Positions 1 to 6,821 of a stretch of DNA of 7,639 nt are shown piece by piece. The translations under genes and the position numbers were made by a program. The stretch is taken from NCBI GenBank assembly GCA_937988705.1, contig CALKIA010000033.1, forward strand, positions 1-7,639, written 5' to 3'. A model generated the notes under the pieces. The model saw nothing but the letters and a program-made list of their open reading frames with translations, was not told the DNA's origin and made no database searches. The DNA is from an uncultured Chloroflexota bacterium. Its GTDB lineage: Bacteria > Chloroflexota > Anaerolineae > Aggregatilineales > Phototrophicaceae. Each line of letters opens with the position of its first letter. The first letter of the stretch is position 1.

Positions 1-13
1 TCCCAGTAAGTTT

Positions 14-22
14 TGCTATACT
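14..22 (+). promoter_or_regulatory. Extended -10 element upstream of adenosine kinase
   Basis: TGCTATACT is an extended -10 box (TG, one base, then TATACT, 5 of 6 matches to TATAAT). It would start transcription near position 29, giving a leader of about 30 nt before the ATG at 60. The matching -35 region would fall off the left edge of the window, so only half the promoter can be judged. Confidence 0.4.
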
Positions 23-59
23 TCGCCGCGTTTACGTTAAGGTAAGGACATTGAATGTG

Positions 60-1037
60 ATGGACATCATTGTAACCGGATCAATCGCCTATGACTACCT
101 GATGCGATTTCCGGGACGCTTCGCCGATCATCTCCTCCGCGAACAACTACATCAGGTCAGCCTCAGTTTTCTGGTGGACGATATGTCCAAGCACTGGGGG
201 GGCAACGCGGCGAACATCGCCTACACGATGGCGCTGCTCGGCATGCGTCCCAAGCTCTTTGGAACGGTTGGGCGTGATTTCGGGGACTATCGCCTGTGGC
301 TCGAGTCGGTGGGCGTGGATTGCTCGACCGTCCGGCAGATCGACCATGTGTTCACGGCGTCGTTCTTTGCCAATACCGATCTCGACAATAATCAGATTGC
401 GTCCTTTTACAGCGGCGCGATGGCCTTCGCCAAAAATTACACCATCGCCGATGTGTACGATGGTATTCCCGATCTGGTGATCATTTCGCCGAACGATCCT
501 GACGCCATGGTGAATCTTGCGGAAGAATGCCGCACCCGGGGCATCCGTTTCCTCTATGATCCCAGCCAGCAAGTGCCCCGCCTGAACGGGGAACAACTCC
601 GCGCCAGCATGCAGGGCGCGTATGCCATGATCGTCAACGCGTATGAAGCGGAGATGATTTCCAGCAAGACCGGTCTGAGTATTGAGCAAATGCGCGATCA
701 GATCGAGATTCTGGTCGTGACGCAGGGCAAGAAGGGTTCGCACATTTACCAGAACGGCGTCATGATCGATGTGCCCGTCTTCCCGATCGATTCGATCAAA
801 GACCCGACCGGCGTCGGCGATGCCTACCGTTCCGGCCTGATCTTTGGGATGATGAATGGTGCTTCGCTCAAACTGGCGGGCGAAATGGGGTCGCTGTGCG
901 CCGCCTACGTGCTGGAACAGGTCGGCACGCAAAGTCACAAGTTCACCGCGGATGAGTTCGCGGCGCGTTTCCGCACTCATTATGCCGATGATGGGGTTTT
1001 GGGGCGGCTGTTCCAGCCCGAATCGGCGCAGTCGTAG
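60..1037 (+). CDS. adoK: Adenosine kinase, PfkB/ribokinase family (mycobacterial AdoK type)
   Basis: Cytoplasmic kinase that phosphorylates adenosine to AMP with ATP. The protein has 325 residues, the usual length for the family. It shows both PfkB hallmarks: a GG-x-x-N substrate motif (WGGNAAN, residues 46-52) and the anion-hole/catalytic motif DPTGVGDAYRSG from residue 248, where Asp254 is the expected catalytic base. Segments such as LMRFPGRF (14-21), VSLSFLVDD (33-41) and DPSQQ (167-171) match, from memory, Mycobacterium tuberculosis adenosine kinase Rv2202c along the whole length, which is why adenosine rather than a sugar is called. The ATG at 60 is preferred over GTG 57 and TTG 51, because the GGTAAGGA ribosome site (41-48) is 11 nt away and would sit only 2 nt from the TTG. 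GTG 57 (8 nt) remains possible. The S-adenosylhomocysteinase next door makes adenosine, which strongly supports the role. No frame break is seen. Ribokinase or fructokinase activity is a less likely alternative. Confidence 0.88.
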   Translation: MDIIVTGSIAYDYLMRFPGRFADHLLREQLHQVSLSFLVDDMSKHWGGNAANIAYTMALLGMRPKLFGTVGRDFGDYRLWLESVGVDCSTVRQIDHVFTASFFANTDLDNNQIASFYSGAMAFAKNYTIADVYDGIPDLVIISPNDPDAMVNLAEECRTRGIRFLYDPSQQVPRLNGEQLRASMQGAYAMIVNAYEAEMISSKTGLSIEQMRDQIEILVVTQGKKGSHIYQNGVMIDVPVFPIDSIKDPTGVGDAYRSGLIFGMMNGASLKLAGEMGSLCAAYVLEQVGTQSHKFTADEFAARFRTHYADDGVLGRLFQPESAQS

Positions 1038-1069
1038 GGTAGACGGGGGCGACTATAGCCCTCTCTACC
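1038..1069 (+). terminator. Hairpin directly after the adoK stop codon
   Basis: GGTAGA (1038-1043) pairs with TCTACC (1064-1069). After one bulged C (1044), GGGGGC (1045-1050) pairs with GCCCTC (1058-1063) with one G-T wobble, closing a 7-base GACTATA loop. That is 12 pairs starting at the base after the stop. The sequence downstream (TATTCGTGAATTTG) lacks a real T-run, so intrinsic termination may be weak. It could instead act as a 3' stabiliser or an attenuating structure between adoK and ahcY. Confidence 0.5.
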
Positions 1070-1090
1070 TATTCGTGAATTTGATCAATG

Positions 1091-1099
1091 TGTTACAAT
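1091..1099 (+). promoter_or_regulatory. Extended -10 element upstream of ahcY
   Basis: TGTTACAAT is TG, one base, then TACAAT (5 of 6 to consensus). It predicts a start near 1106 and a leader of about 44 nt. No good -35 box is seen about 17 nt upstream, which is acceptable for an extended -10 promoter. The same TG-n-TA-n-A-n-T pattern precedes adoK. Together with the hairpin at 1038-1069, it suggests ahcY can be transcribed independently of adoK. Confidence 0.45.
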
Positions 1100-1110
1100 C
1101 CCGACGTTTT

Positions 1111-1124
1111 GGGGAGCATTCCCT
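1111..1124 (+). other. Small hairpin in the ahcY leader
   Basis: GGGA (1112-1115) and TCCC (1120-1123) flank a GCAT tetraloop, with a possible G-T pair outside (1111/1124). It lies about 16 nt before the ribosome site AGGAG (1140-1144). It is too small to be a recognised SAH or SAM riboswitch, and its significance is uncertain. Confidence 0.2.
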
Positions 1125-1149
1125 GTGATTTTTGATATCAGGAGACTAC

Positions 1150-2412
1150 ATGACTGTTGAACATGATGTGAAAAGCCTCGATTTGGCGATGGGCGGTCGT
1201 TACCGCATTGAATGGGCCGAACGTGAAATGCCCGTGTTGCGCGCAATCCGCGAACGGTTCGCCGTTGAAAAGCCGCTCGCTGGCCTTCGCATATCGGCGT
1301 GCCTTCACGTCACCACGGAGACGGCGAATCTGATGCACACCCTGCAAGCGGGTGGCGCCGATATTGTCTTGTGCGCGTCGAATCCGCTGTCCACGCAGGA
1401 TGATGTCGCGGCTTCGCTGGTTTCACATTACGAAATCCCCGTCTATGCGATCAAGGGTGAAGACAACAGCACCTATTACGATCACATCAAGGCGGCGCTG
1501 GATCACAAACCACATCAGACGATGGACGATGGCGCTGATCTCGTCAGCACGATTCACAAGACCCGCCGCGAACTGCTCGAAACCATCGTGGGTGGCACCG
1601 AAGAAACGACCACCGGCGTGATTCGCCTCCGCGCGATGGCGAAGGATGGCGCATTGGAATTCCCCGTGATCGCCGTCAATGACAGCAATACCAAGCACAT
1701 GTTCGACAATCGCTATGGCACCGGTCAGAGCACGATTGACGGTGTGATTCGCGCTACGAATATGCTGCTGGCGGGCAAGACCGTGGTTGTGGCCGGCTAT
1801 GGCTGGTGCAGCCGTGGGATCGCCAGCCGCGCGGCTGGCCTCGGCTCGAACGTGATCGTGACCGAAATTGATCCGCTGCGCGCACTCGAAGCCGTTATGG
1901 ATGGTTTCCGCGTCATGACGATGGAAGAAGCCGCCCCCATTGGCGACCTGTTTATCACCGCGACGGGCGATATCAATGTGCTGGACGAACCCCACTTTGC
2001 CAAGATGAAGAGCGGCGCGATCCTCGCGAATTCGGGCCACTTCAATGTCGAAATCAATATCCCTGCGCTGGAGCAGATGAGCGGTGGTAAGCCGCGTCTG
2101 GTGCGTCCGTTCGTGGAAGAATACACCGTCAGCGGCCGCAAGATTTTTGTGCTCGGCGAAGGCCGCTTGATCAATCTCGCCGCCGCGGAAGGTCACCCCG
2201 CCAGCGTGATGGATATGAGCTTTGCGAATCAGGCGCTCGCCGCCGAATACATGGCGAAGAATGCCGCGGTGCTCAAGCCGGAAGTGTACGTCGTTCCGGA
2301 AGACATTGACAAGGAAATTGCCCGTCTCAAACTGCTCTCCATGGGGATTCATATTGATACGCTGACCGATCAACAGGCTTCGTATTTGACCCAGTGGGAA
2401 GAAGGCACGTAA
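1150..2412 (+). CDS. ahcY: S-adenosylhomocysteinase, short archaeal/Thermotoga-type
   Basis: Cytoplasmic NAD-dependent enzyme that reversibly splits S-adenosylhomocysteine, the inhibitory product of methyltransferases, into adenosine and homocysteine. It has 420 residues, matching the short form found in archaea and Thermotoga rather than the longer eukaryote/proteobacterial form. Landmarks in order are: substrate signature CLHVTTETANL (51-61); SNPLSTQDD (77-85); NDSNTKHMFDNRYGTGQS (177-194), with Lys182 and Asp186 at the expected catalytic positions; NAD-binding Rossmann motif AGYGWCSRGIA (215-225), where the GYGWC form is typical of this subgroup; SGHFNVEI (295-302); and GRLINLAAAEGHP (338-350). 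It ends in SYLTQWEEGT and lacks the KPDHYRY-type tail of the long form. The start is ATG 1150, with AGGAG (1140-1144) 5 nt upstream; the upstream TTG at 1132 has no ribosome site. Some archaeal relatives act on S-inosylhomocysteine, but the LHVT motif and the neighbouring adenosine kinase favour the adenosine substrate. Confidence 0.95.
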   Translation: MTVEHDVKSLDLAMGGRYRIEWAEREMPVLRAIRERFAVEKPLAGLRISACLHVTTETANLMHTLQAGGADIVLCASNPLSTQDDVAASLVSHYEIPVYAIKGEDNSTYYDHIKAALDHKPHQTMDDGADLVSTIHKTRRELLETIVGGTEETTTGVIRLRAMAKDGALEFPVIAVNDSNTKHMFDNRYGTGQSTIDGVIRATNMLLAGKTVVVAGYGWCSRGIASRAAGLGSNVIVTEIDPLRALEAVMDGFRVMTMEEAAPIGDLFITATGDINVLDEPHFAKMKSGAILANSGHFNVEINIPALEQMSGGKPRLVRPFVEEYTVSGRKIFVLGEGRLINLAAAEGHPASVMDMSFANQALAAEYMAKNAAVLKPEVYVVPEDIDKEIARLKLLSMGIHIDTLTDQQASYLTQWEEGT

Positions 2413-2415
2413 TAT
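2386..2415 (+). promoter_or_regulatory. Possible promoter for the DUF4397/SH3 gene, inside the end of ahcY
   Basis: TTGACC (2386-2391, 5 of 6 to TTGACA) is followed 18 nt later by TAATAT (2410-2415, 4 of 6 to TATAAT), overlapping the ahcY stop codon. Predicted transcription would start near 2422, about 25 nt before the ATG. The 34-nt gap would also allow read-through from ahcY, so this is a tentative call. Confidence 0.3.
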
Positions 2416-2446
2416 TTTACCTTTTCGTCCGAAGGGAGTCCGCGAT

Positions 2447-4936
2447 ATGCAGATCATGAAACGCTTCACCTTGATTGCGCTGGTGCTGATGCTGTCAGCC
2501 CTAGCGATCATCCCTGTGGCCGGGCAGGATAACGGCGCGAAGACGCGCTTCGTCCATGCAATTCCCGGCGCGTCCGCCGTCGATATCTATGTCGATGGTC
2601 AATTGGCGGTGAGCAGTCTCGAATTTGGCAGCGCGACAGACTATATCGCGCTCCCGGCGGGCGAACATGCGCTGACAGTCACGCAGGAAGACGCTGCGAC
2701 GGCGCTGTGGGAGCAAAGCATCCAGTTTGCCGATGAATCGGTGTCAACGCTGGTAGCCTCGTCGATTAATCCGCTGGAATTCACCCAGTACACGGATGAT
2801 CTGAACCCGCTGCCGCTCGGTAAGGCGCGCTTCACTGCGATCCATGCGATTGCAGATGCTGATCCGGTGGATGTCGTTCTGGCGACCGGGCAGCCCGTCA
2901 TTCCGGCGCTGACCTACAACCAGCCCTATGGCACGCTCGACCTGCCCGCCATGACCTACGATTTGGCGATTGTTCCGGTGGGCGATTCGCTCGAAAACGC
3001 GCTCATCCCGGCAGCCACCTACGCGCTCGACAGCGGGACATCGTACGTGGCGCTGGCCTATGGCACGGCGAATGACCCGCAGGTGCTGCTGCTCAGCGCG
3101 CCGACGAACGGCGAAGGTCAGGGCGGCGCATTGCGCTTGATTCATGGCGTGCCCGAAGCTCCGGCCGTCGATGTGTATGTCAATGATGTGCTCCTCGCCC
3201 CGGCGCTGGCGTTCGGTGAGCTCACCGAATACATTGCGCTGCCCGAAGGCGACTACACGGTTAACGTGAGCGCGACGGGTTCGGCAGATAACATCGTCTC
3301 CGGCACGGTTTCGGTGGCGGCGGGCGATTACATCAGCGGGATTGTGCTGGGTGGCACGACGGCCCCCGAATTGCAGACCTTCTCGGAAAAGTTCGGCACG
3401 GTGAACAGCACCGAGTCGGCGCTGTACGTCATCAACGCCCTGACCGGCGTGTCGTCGGTCACCGCCTCGCTGACCGAAGGCGCAGGTCTGCTGGCGGATA
3501 TCGCTTCGGGCACGGCGCAGTCCGCGCTGCTCGCTCCGACTACCGAAGACATCGTCCTTGGCATCAATACCAGTGATGCGTCGGGTGTGCAGCCGCTCGA
3601 TCTCCCCGGTGTGTATGGGGGTGTCGTCTACACGGCGATTCTGCTGGATGGCGGCGAAGTGATCGTCGACAGCGCCAGCATCGCGCAGGATTTGGGGAGC
3701 GCGCCCGTCACTGAAGTGGCGACGCCGGAACCGACGCTTGAACCGACTGCGGCCCCGACCGAAGCGGCTGTCGCCCCGACGGCTGCGCCGGAAGTTGCTC
3801 AGGTGCTGCCGACCGCGACGCTCGCCGCGCCGCAGGCGACTGCTCCCGCCGCCTTCACCGGCCCGGTTGCGCAAATCATGTTGAATCCCGGCGCGAATCT
3901 GCATATGCGCGAATATCCGCGTCCGGATGCGCGCTCGCTCGGCCTCGCGCCGTCCGGTGCGACGCTGCTGGTGCTCGGTCGCGAAGGTGAACCCGGCCCG
4001 GTTGCGGGCCTTGTGCCGACGCCCACGACCACACCGTTTGTTGATCCGGTCACGCTGCTGCCCGACGAAGATACGGATCTGGTGCCGGAAGAGACCTGGC
4101 TGTATGTCACCTATATCACACCCGACGGGGGTTCGATTACCGCGTGGGTGAATGCGCAGTTCCTCGCGTTGAGCGATGTGAGCGGCGAAAAAGTTCTGCT
4201 GCGGGATTTCGTCACGATCCCGAGCAACCGTTATGGCTTCGCGTCCAACACGGCGATTCAGCCGCCGACCGCGCGCCAGAGCGTGCTGACCGTCACCATC
4301 ATCGGCGTTGATCCGTCGGCGAATGTGCATATCCGCCGCACGCCGACCACCGATGGCGAATCGCTGGCGCGTATTCCGAACGGCACGGTGCTGGACTTCC
4401 TCGGTTTGAACGAGGAGCAGGATTGGGCGTTTGTGCGCTTCAACAGCGCCGACGGTGGCTCGCTGCGCGGTTGGGTGAACACCTCGTTCATCACGTACCT
4501 GCGCAACGATCAGCCGGTCACCATTGACGAACTGGTCACACGCGAAGAACTGGTCACGATTGCCGATGAAGAACGCGGCGAAATTGAAGTGCAGGCGCAG
4601 GCGGCCGCACCCACGGCGACCCCGCTGCGGGATGCGATTGTCGGCGAAGTGATCGGGCTGGACCCGGGCGCGAATCTGCACATGCGCCGCCGTCCGAGCG
4701 CGACCTCCGAATCGATCGCGCTGCTGCCTAACGGCACGACGCTGGTCATCACCGCGCAGTCGGTCGATACCGAAGGGCGCATCTGGTTGGAAACCACCTA
4801 TCAGGATCAGACGGGTTGGGTGTGGGCACAGTACATCCAATTGACGTTCAATGGTCGCTTGTTTGAGGTCACACAGGTGCCGACGCAGTCACCGACCCCA
4901 ACGGGCACGGCGACGGAAACCCCGGCGGGCGGCTGA
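2447..4936 (+). CDS. Secreted multidomain protein: four DUF4397-like repeats plus three SH3b domains
   Basis: Exported protein of 829 residues with unknown function. Residues 1-26 form a Sec signal peptide (MQIMKR, a hydrophobic stretch, then IPVAG before QDNG) with no lipobox cysteine. Three DUF4397 repeats begin near 33, 127 and 229, each with a pattern like RFVHAIPGASAVDIYVDG followed by YIALPAG. A fourth, more diverged copy lies near 325-411 (LYVINALTGVSSV). Residues 424-470 are a Pro/Thr/Ala-rich linker. SH3b-like repeats begin near 472, 612 and 729, marked by NLHMREYP, NVHIRRTP and NLHMRRRP and later GWVNTSF or GWVWAQY. The first carries a Pro/Thr/Asp-rich insertion at about 515-548. 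The C-terminus is a short Thr/Pro tail without a sorting signal or membrane anchor. ATG 2447 is chosen because GGGAG (2434-2438) lies 8 nt upstream. SH3b domains often bind cell wall peptides and DUF4397 is frequent in surface proteins, so a cell-envelope role is inferred. Co-transcription with ahcY is possible. Confidence 0.85.
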   Translation: MQIMKRFTLIALVLMLSALAIIPVAGQDNGAKTRFVHAIPGASAVDIYVDGQLAVSSLEFGSATDYIALPAGEHALTVTQEDAATALWEQSIQFADESVSTLVASSINPLEFTQYTDDLNPLPLGKARFTAIHAIADADPVDVVLATGQPVIPALTYNQPYGTLDLPAMTYDLAIVPVGDSLENALIPAATYALDSGTSYVALAYGTANDPQVLLLSAPTNGEGQGGALRLIHGVPEAPAVDVYVNDVLLAPALAFGELTEYIALPEGDYTVNVSATGSADNIVSGTVSVAAGDYISGIVLGGTTAPELQTFSEKFGTVNSTESALYVINALTGVSSVTASLTEGAGLLADIASGTAQSALLAPTTEDIVLGINTSDASGVQPLDLPGVYGGVVYTAILLDGGEVIVDSASIAQDLGSAPVTEVATPEPTLEPTAAPTEAAVAPTAAPEVAQVLPTATLAAPQATAPAAFTGPVAQIMLNPGANLHMREYPRPDARSLGLAPSGATLLVLGREGEPGPVAGLVPTPTTTPFVDPVTLLPDEDTDLVPEETWLYVTYITPDGGSITAWVNAQFLALSDVSGEKVLLRDFVTIPSNRYGFASNTAIQPPTARQSVLTVTIIGVDPSANVHIRRTPTTDGESLARIPNGTVLDFLGLNEEQDWAFVRFNSADGGSLRGWVNTSFITYLRNDQPVTIDELVTREELVTIADEERGEIEVQAQAAAPTATPLRDAIVGEVIGLDPGANLHMRRRPSATSESIALLPNGTTLVITAQSVDTEGRIWLETTYQDQTGWVWAQYIQLTFNGRLFEVTQVPTQSPTPTGTATETPAGG

Positions 4937-4950
4937 GTCATCTAACAATG

Positions 4951-4984
4951 TACAGGGGGTCGGTCGTAATTGCCGCCCCCTGTA
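4951..4984. terminator. Hairpin between the SH3 gene and gmd, overlapping the gmd -10 box
   Basis: TACAGGGGG (4951-4959) and CCCCCTGTA (4976-4984) are a perfect 9-bp inverted repeat around a 16-nt loop, 14 nt after the SH3-gene stop. What follows is TAATTATAT rather than a clean T-run, so a factor-independent terminator is plausible but not classical. The last two bases of the right arm (4983-4984) are also the first two bases of the TATAAT proposed for gmd, so the same dyad could serve as an operator. Confidence 0.45.
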
Positions 4985-4988
4985 TAAT
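4983..4988 (+). promoter_or_regulatory. -10 box for gmd-tatD
   Basis: A perfect TATAAT stands 44 nt before the gmd ATG and predicts a transcript starting near 4995. A TG pair abuts it directly rather than one base upstream. No convincing -35 hexamer is found at 16-18 nt. The GC-rich dyad at 4951-4984 occupies that region, so initiation may need an activator or depend on the -10 alone. Confidence 0.45.
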
Positions 4989-5032
4989 TATATCGGATGA
5001 CATTACCTTTTCACTTTTAGAGAGACAATCGC

Positions 5033-6004
5033 ATGAAACGTGCATTGATCACCGGCATCACCGGGCAAGACGGCTCGTACCTGGCAGAATTACTGCTGTC
5101 CAAGGGCTATCAGGTTTACGGGACGATTCGCCGGAGCAGCACTACCAATTTTGAGCGAATCCAGCACATTCAGGACGACGTCACGCTGATTCAGGCGGAT
5201 CTTTCCGACCTGACGAGCCTGATTTCGGCGGTACGCGAATCCCAACCCGACGAAGTGTATAACCTCGCGGCGCAAAGCTTCGTGCCGACCTCGTGGTCGC
5301 AGCCCGTCTTCACGGGGGCGATCACCGCGTTGGGCGTGACGCAAATGCTCGACGCGATCCGCAATGCCAAGCCGGATGCGCGTTTCTATCAGGCGTCCAG
5401 CAGCGAAATGTTCGGCAAGGTGCAGGAAGTGCCGCAGCGCGAAAGCACGCCGTTCTACCCGCGCAGCCCGTATGGTGTCGCCAAGGTCTACGGTCACTGG
5501 ATTACCGTGAACTACCGCGAAAGCTATGATATGCATGCGACTTCGGGGATTCTGTTCAATCACGAAAGCCCCCGCCGTGGACGTGAGTTCGTCACGCGCA
5601 AAGTGGCGTACACTGCCGCGCGCATCAAGCTCGGTCTGGCCAAAGAACTGCGCATCGGCAACCTCGACGCGCAGCGCGACTGGGGTTTTGCGGGCGATTA
5701 TGTCGAAGCGATGTGGTTGATGCTCCAGCAAGATCAGCCGGATGATTATGTGGTCGCTACCGGGCAGACTCACACCGTCCAGCGGTTGGTCGAAGTGGCC
5801 TTCAACTGCGTCGGCCTGAACTGGCGCGATGTGACCGTACAAGATGCGCAGTTCATGCGCCCGGCCGAAGTCGATCTCCTGATCGGTGACCCGAGCAAAG
5901 CCGGGGCAGTGCTCGGCTGGGAGCCGCGCGTCACCTTCGAGCAGTTGGTCGAAATGATGGTGAAATCCGACTACGACAAACTCAAGGCTGAACACAACCT
6001 TTGA
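5033..6004 (+). CDS. gmd: GDP-mannose 4,6-dehydratase
   Basis: Cytoplasmic short-chain dehydrogenase/reductase that converts GDP-D-mannose to GDP-4-keto-6-deoxymannose using bound NADP. This is the first step toward GDP-rhamnose, GDP-fucose and related surface sugars. It has 323 residues, the length of the short Pseudomonas-type enzymes. It shows the Rossmann motif GITGQDG (8-14), the active-site stretch ASSSEMFG (121-128), where Ser123 stands where some homologues have Thr and Glu125 is conserved, and the YxxxK pair Tyr147/Lys151. It also shows the family-specific motifs NHESPRRGREFVTRK (176-190), GNLDAQRDWGFAGDYVEAMW (209-228), VATGQTHTV (241-249) and RPAEVDLLIGDPSKA (276-290). A partner reductase or epimerase (Rmd or Fcl) is not in the window, so the final sugar is unknown. 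The ribosome site is weak (AGAGAGA, 5019-5025, 7 nt before the ATG). It is followed by tatD with a one-base overlap. No frame damage is seen. Confidence 0.95.
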   Translation: MKRALITGITGQDGSYLAELLLSKGYQVYGTIRRSSTTNFERIQHIQDDVTLIQADLSDLTSLISAVRESQPDEVYNLAAQSFVPTSWSQPVFTGAITALGVTQMLDAIRNAKPDARFYQASSSEMFGKVQEVPQRESTPFYPRSPYGVAKVYGHWITVNYRESYDMHATSGILFNHESPRRGREFVTRKVAYTAARIKLGLAKELRIGNLDAQRDWGFAGDYVEAMWLMLQQDQPDDYVVATGQTHTVQRLVEVAFNCVGLNWRDVTVQDAQFMRPAEVDLLIGDPSKAGAVLGWEPRVTFEQLVEMMVKSDYDKLKAEHNL

Positions 6005-6792
6005 TGCTGATTGATACCCACTGCCATCTCAACTTCGACAGCTACGACGGCGATCGGGAGGCAGTTCTGCAGCGGGCCGCCGATGTGGGCGTGACTCGTA
6101 TCATTATCCCCTCGGTCGATCTGGTGACAGGGCAAGAGGGGCTGGATCTGGCGGAGCGGTACGCAGGCGTGTACGCCGCCGCTGGCGTGCACCCGAACAG
6201 CACGGCTGAATTCACCGAAGCTGATCTCGCCCTGATCAGCGCGCAAGCCGCGCACCCCAAAGTCGTCGCCATTGGCGAAATCGGGCTGGATTATCACTGG
6301 GATGAGAGCCCCAAAGCCATGCAGCACCGCGCCTTTGAAGCACAGCTGGCGCTGGCGGCACAGCTCGAACTGCCGGTCATCATCCACAACCGCGAAGCGA
6401 GCGACGATGTGCTGCCGATCCTCGAAGCGTGGGCGGCGACGCTGCCGCCAGCGCTGAAAGAGCGCCCCGGCGTGCTGCATTCGTTCTCCGCGTCTGCCAG
6501 CATGGCCGACCGGGCACTCGCGATCAACTTTTATCTCGGTTTCACAGGGCCAGTGACGTATAAGAATGCGGATGAACTGCGGCGGGTGGCGCTCTCGACG
6601 CCGCTGGAGCGGATGCTGGTCGAAACGGATGCGCCGTTCCTCACGCCGGTTCCGCACCGGGGGAAACGCAACGAACCCGCCTACATCCCGTTGATTGCCG
6701 ACCGGATCGCGGCGCTCAGGGGTTTGGCGCTTGACGAGTTCGCGGCGGCGACAACTGCCAATGCCGTGCGGCTGTTTCGACTCACAGATTAA
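6004..6792 (+). CDS. tatD: TatD-family metal-dependent hydrolase (putative deoxyribonuclease)
   Basis: Cytoplasmic TIM-barrel hydrolase of 262 residues, the normal length for TatD/YcfH proteins, some of which are Mg-dependent 3'-5' exonucleases acting on damaged DNA. All expected metal ligands are visible: His6 and His8 in DTHCHLN; Glu92 in GEIGLDYH; His128 in IIHNREA; His159 in LHSFSAS; and Asp209 in VETDAPFL. The usual FSG after the fourth site is FSA here, a conservative change. The ATG shares one base with the gmd stop (TGATG at 6002-6006) and has no ribosome site of its own, so translation is probably coupled to gmd; the TTG at 6001 just before it is a less likely start. TatD genes more often sit near metG, rsmI or rsmA, so pairing with gmd looks incidental, perhaps only sharing a promoter. 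The exact substrate cannot be told from sequence. Confidence 0.92.
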   Translation: MLIDTHCHLNFDSYDGDREAVLQRAADVGVTRIIIPSVDLVTGQEGLDLAERYAGVYAAAGVHPNSTAEFTEADLALISAQAAHPKVVAIGEIGLDYHWDESPKAMQHRAFEAQLALAAQLELPVIIHNREASDDVLPILEAWAATLPPALKERPGVLHSFSASASMADRALAINFYLGFTGPVTYKNADELRRVALSTPLERMLVETDAPFLTPVPHRGKRNEPAYIPLIADRIAALRGLALDEFAAATTANAVRLFRLTD

Positions 6793-6802
6793 TCGGCAGG
6801 GA

Positions 6803-6820
6803 CGAGGGCCGTTGCCCTCG
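6803..6820 (+). terminator. Hairpin 10 nt after the tatD stop
   Basis: CGAGGGC (6803-6809) and GCCCTCG (6814-6820) form a perfect 7-bp stem with a CGTT tetraloop. On the plus strand it is followed by CAAAACAAAAA, not T residues, so it is not a classical intrinsic terminator for gmd-tatD. It may stabilise the 3' end of the message. Confidence 0.35.
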
Positions 6821-6821
6821 C

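Noticed and set aside
147..980. Long minus-strand open frame opposite adenosine kinase
   Set aside because: Composition is Arg/His/Asp-rich with no family motif; the plus strand carries a complete kinase.
1100..1149. SAH or SAM riboswitch in the ahcY leader
   Set aside because: The leader from the predicted start is only about 44 nt and holds one 4-bp hairpin, too short and simple for the known SAH or SAM classes I can recognise.
1132..1149. Upstream TTG start for ahcY
   Set aside because: It would place the AGGAG ribosome site inside the coding region and add six residues absent from the family; ATG 1150 has ideal spacing.
1423..2511. Long minus-strand open frame opposite ahcY
   Set aside because: Antisense shadow of a clearly conserved enzyme; no motif or ribosome site supports it.
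2744..4840. A 698-codon open frame on the minus strand opposite the DUF4397/SH3 gene
   Set aside because: It is Arg/His-rich with no recognisable domain, and it lies fully antisense to a gene with a signal peptide, ribosome site and repeated domains. It reflects GC-rich codon choice on the plus strand.
4948..5154. Small plus-strand open frame spanning the gmd promoter region
   Set aside because: It runs through the hairpin and -10 box and into gmd in another frame; there is no ribosome site and no plausible protein.
5090..5995. Long minus-strand open frame opposite gmd
   Set aside because: Antisense shadow of a motif-complete dehydratase; His/Arg-rich and without domain features.
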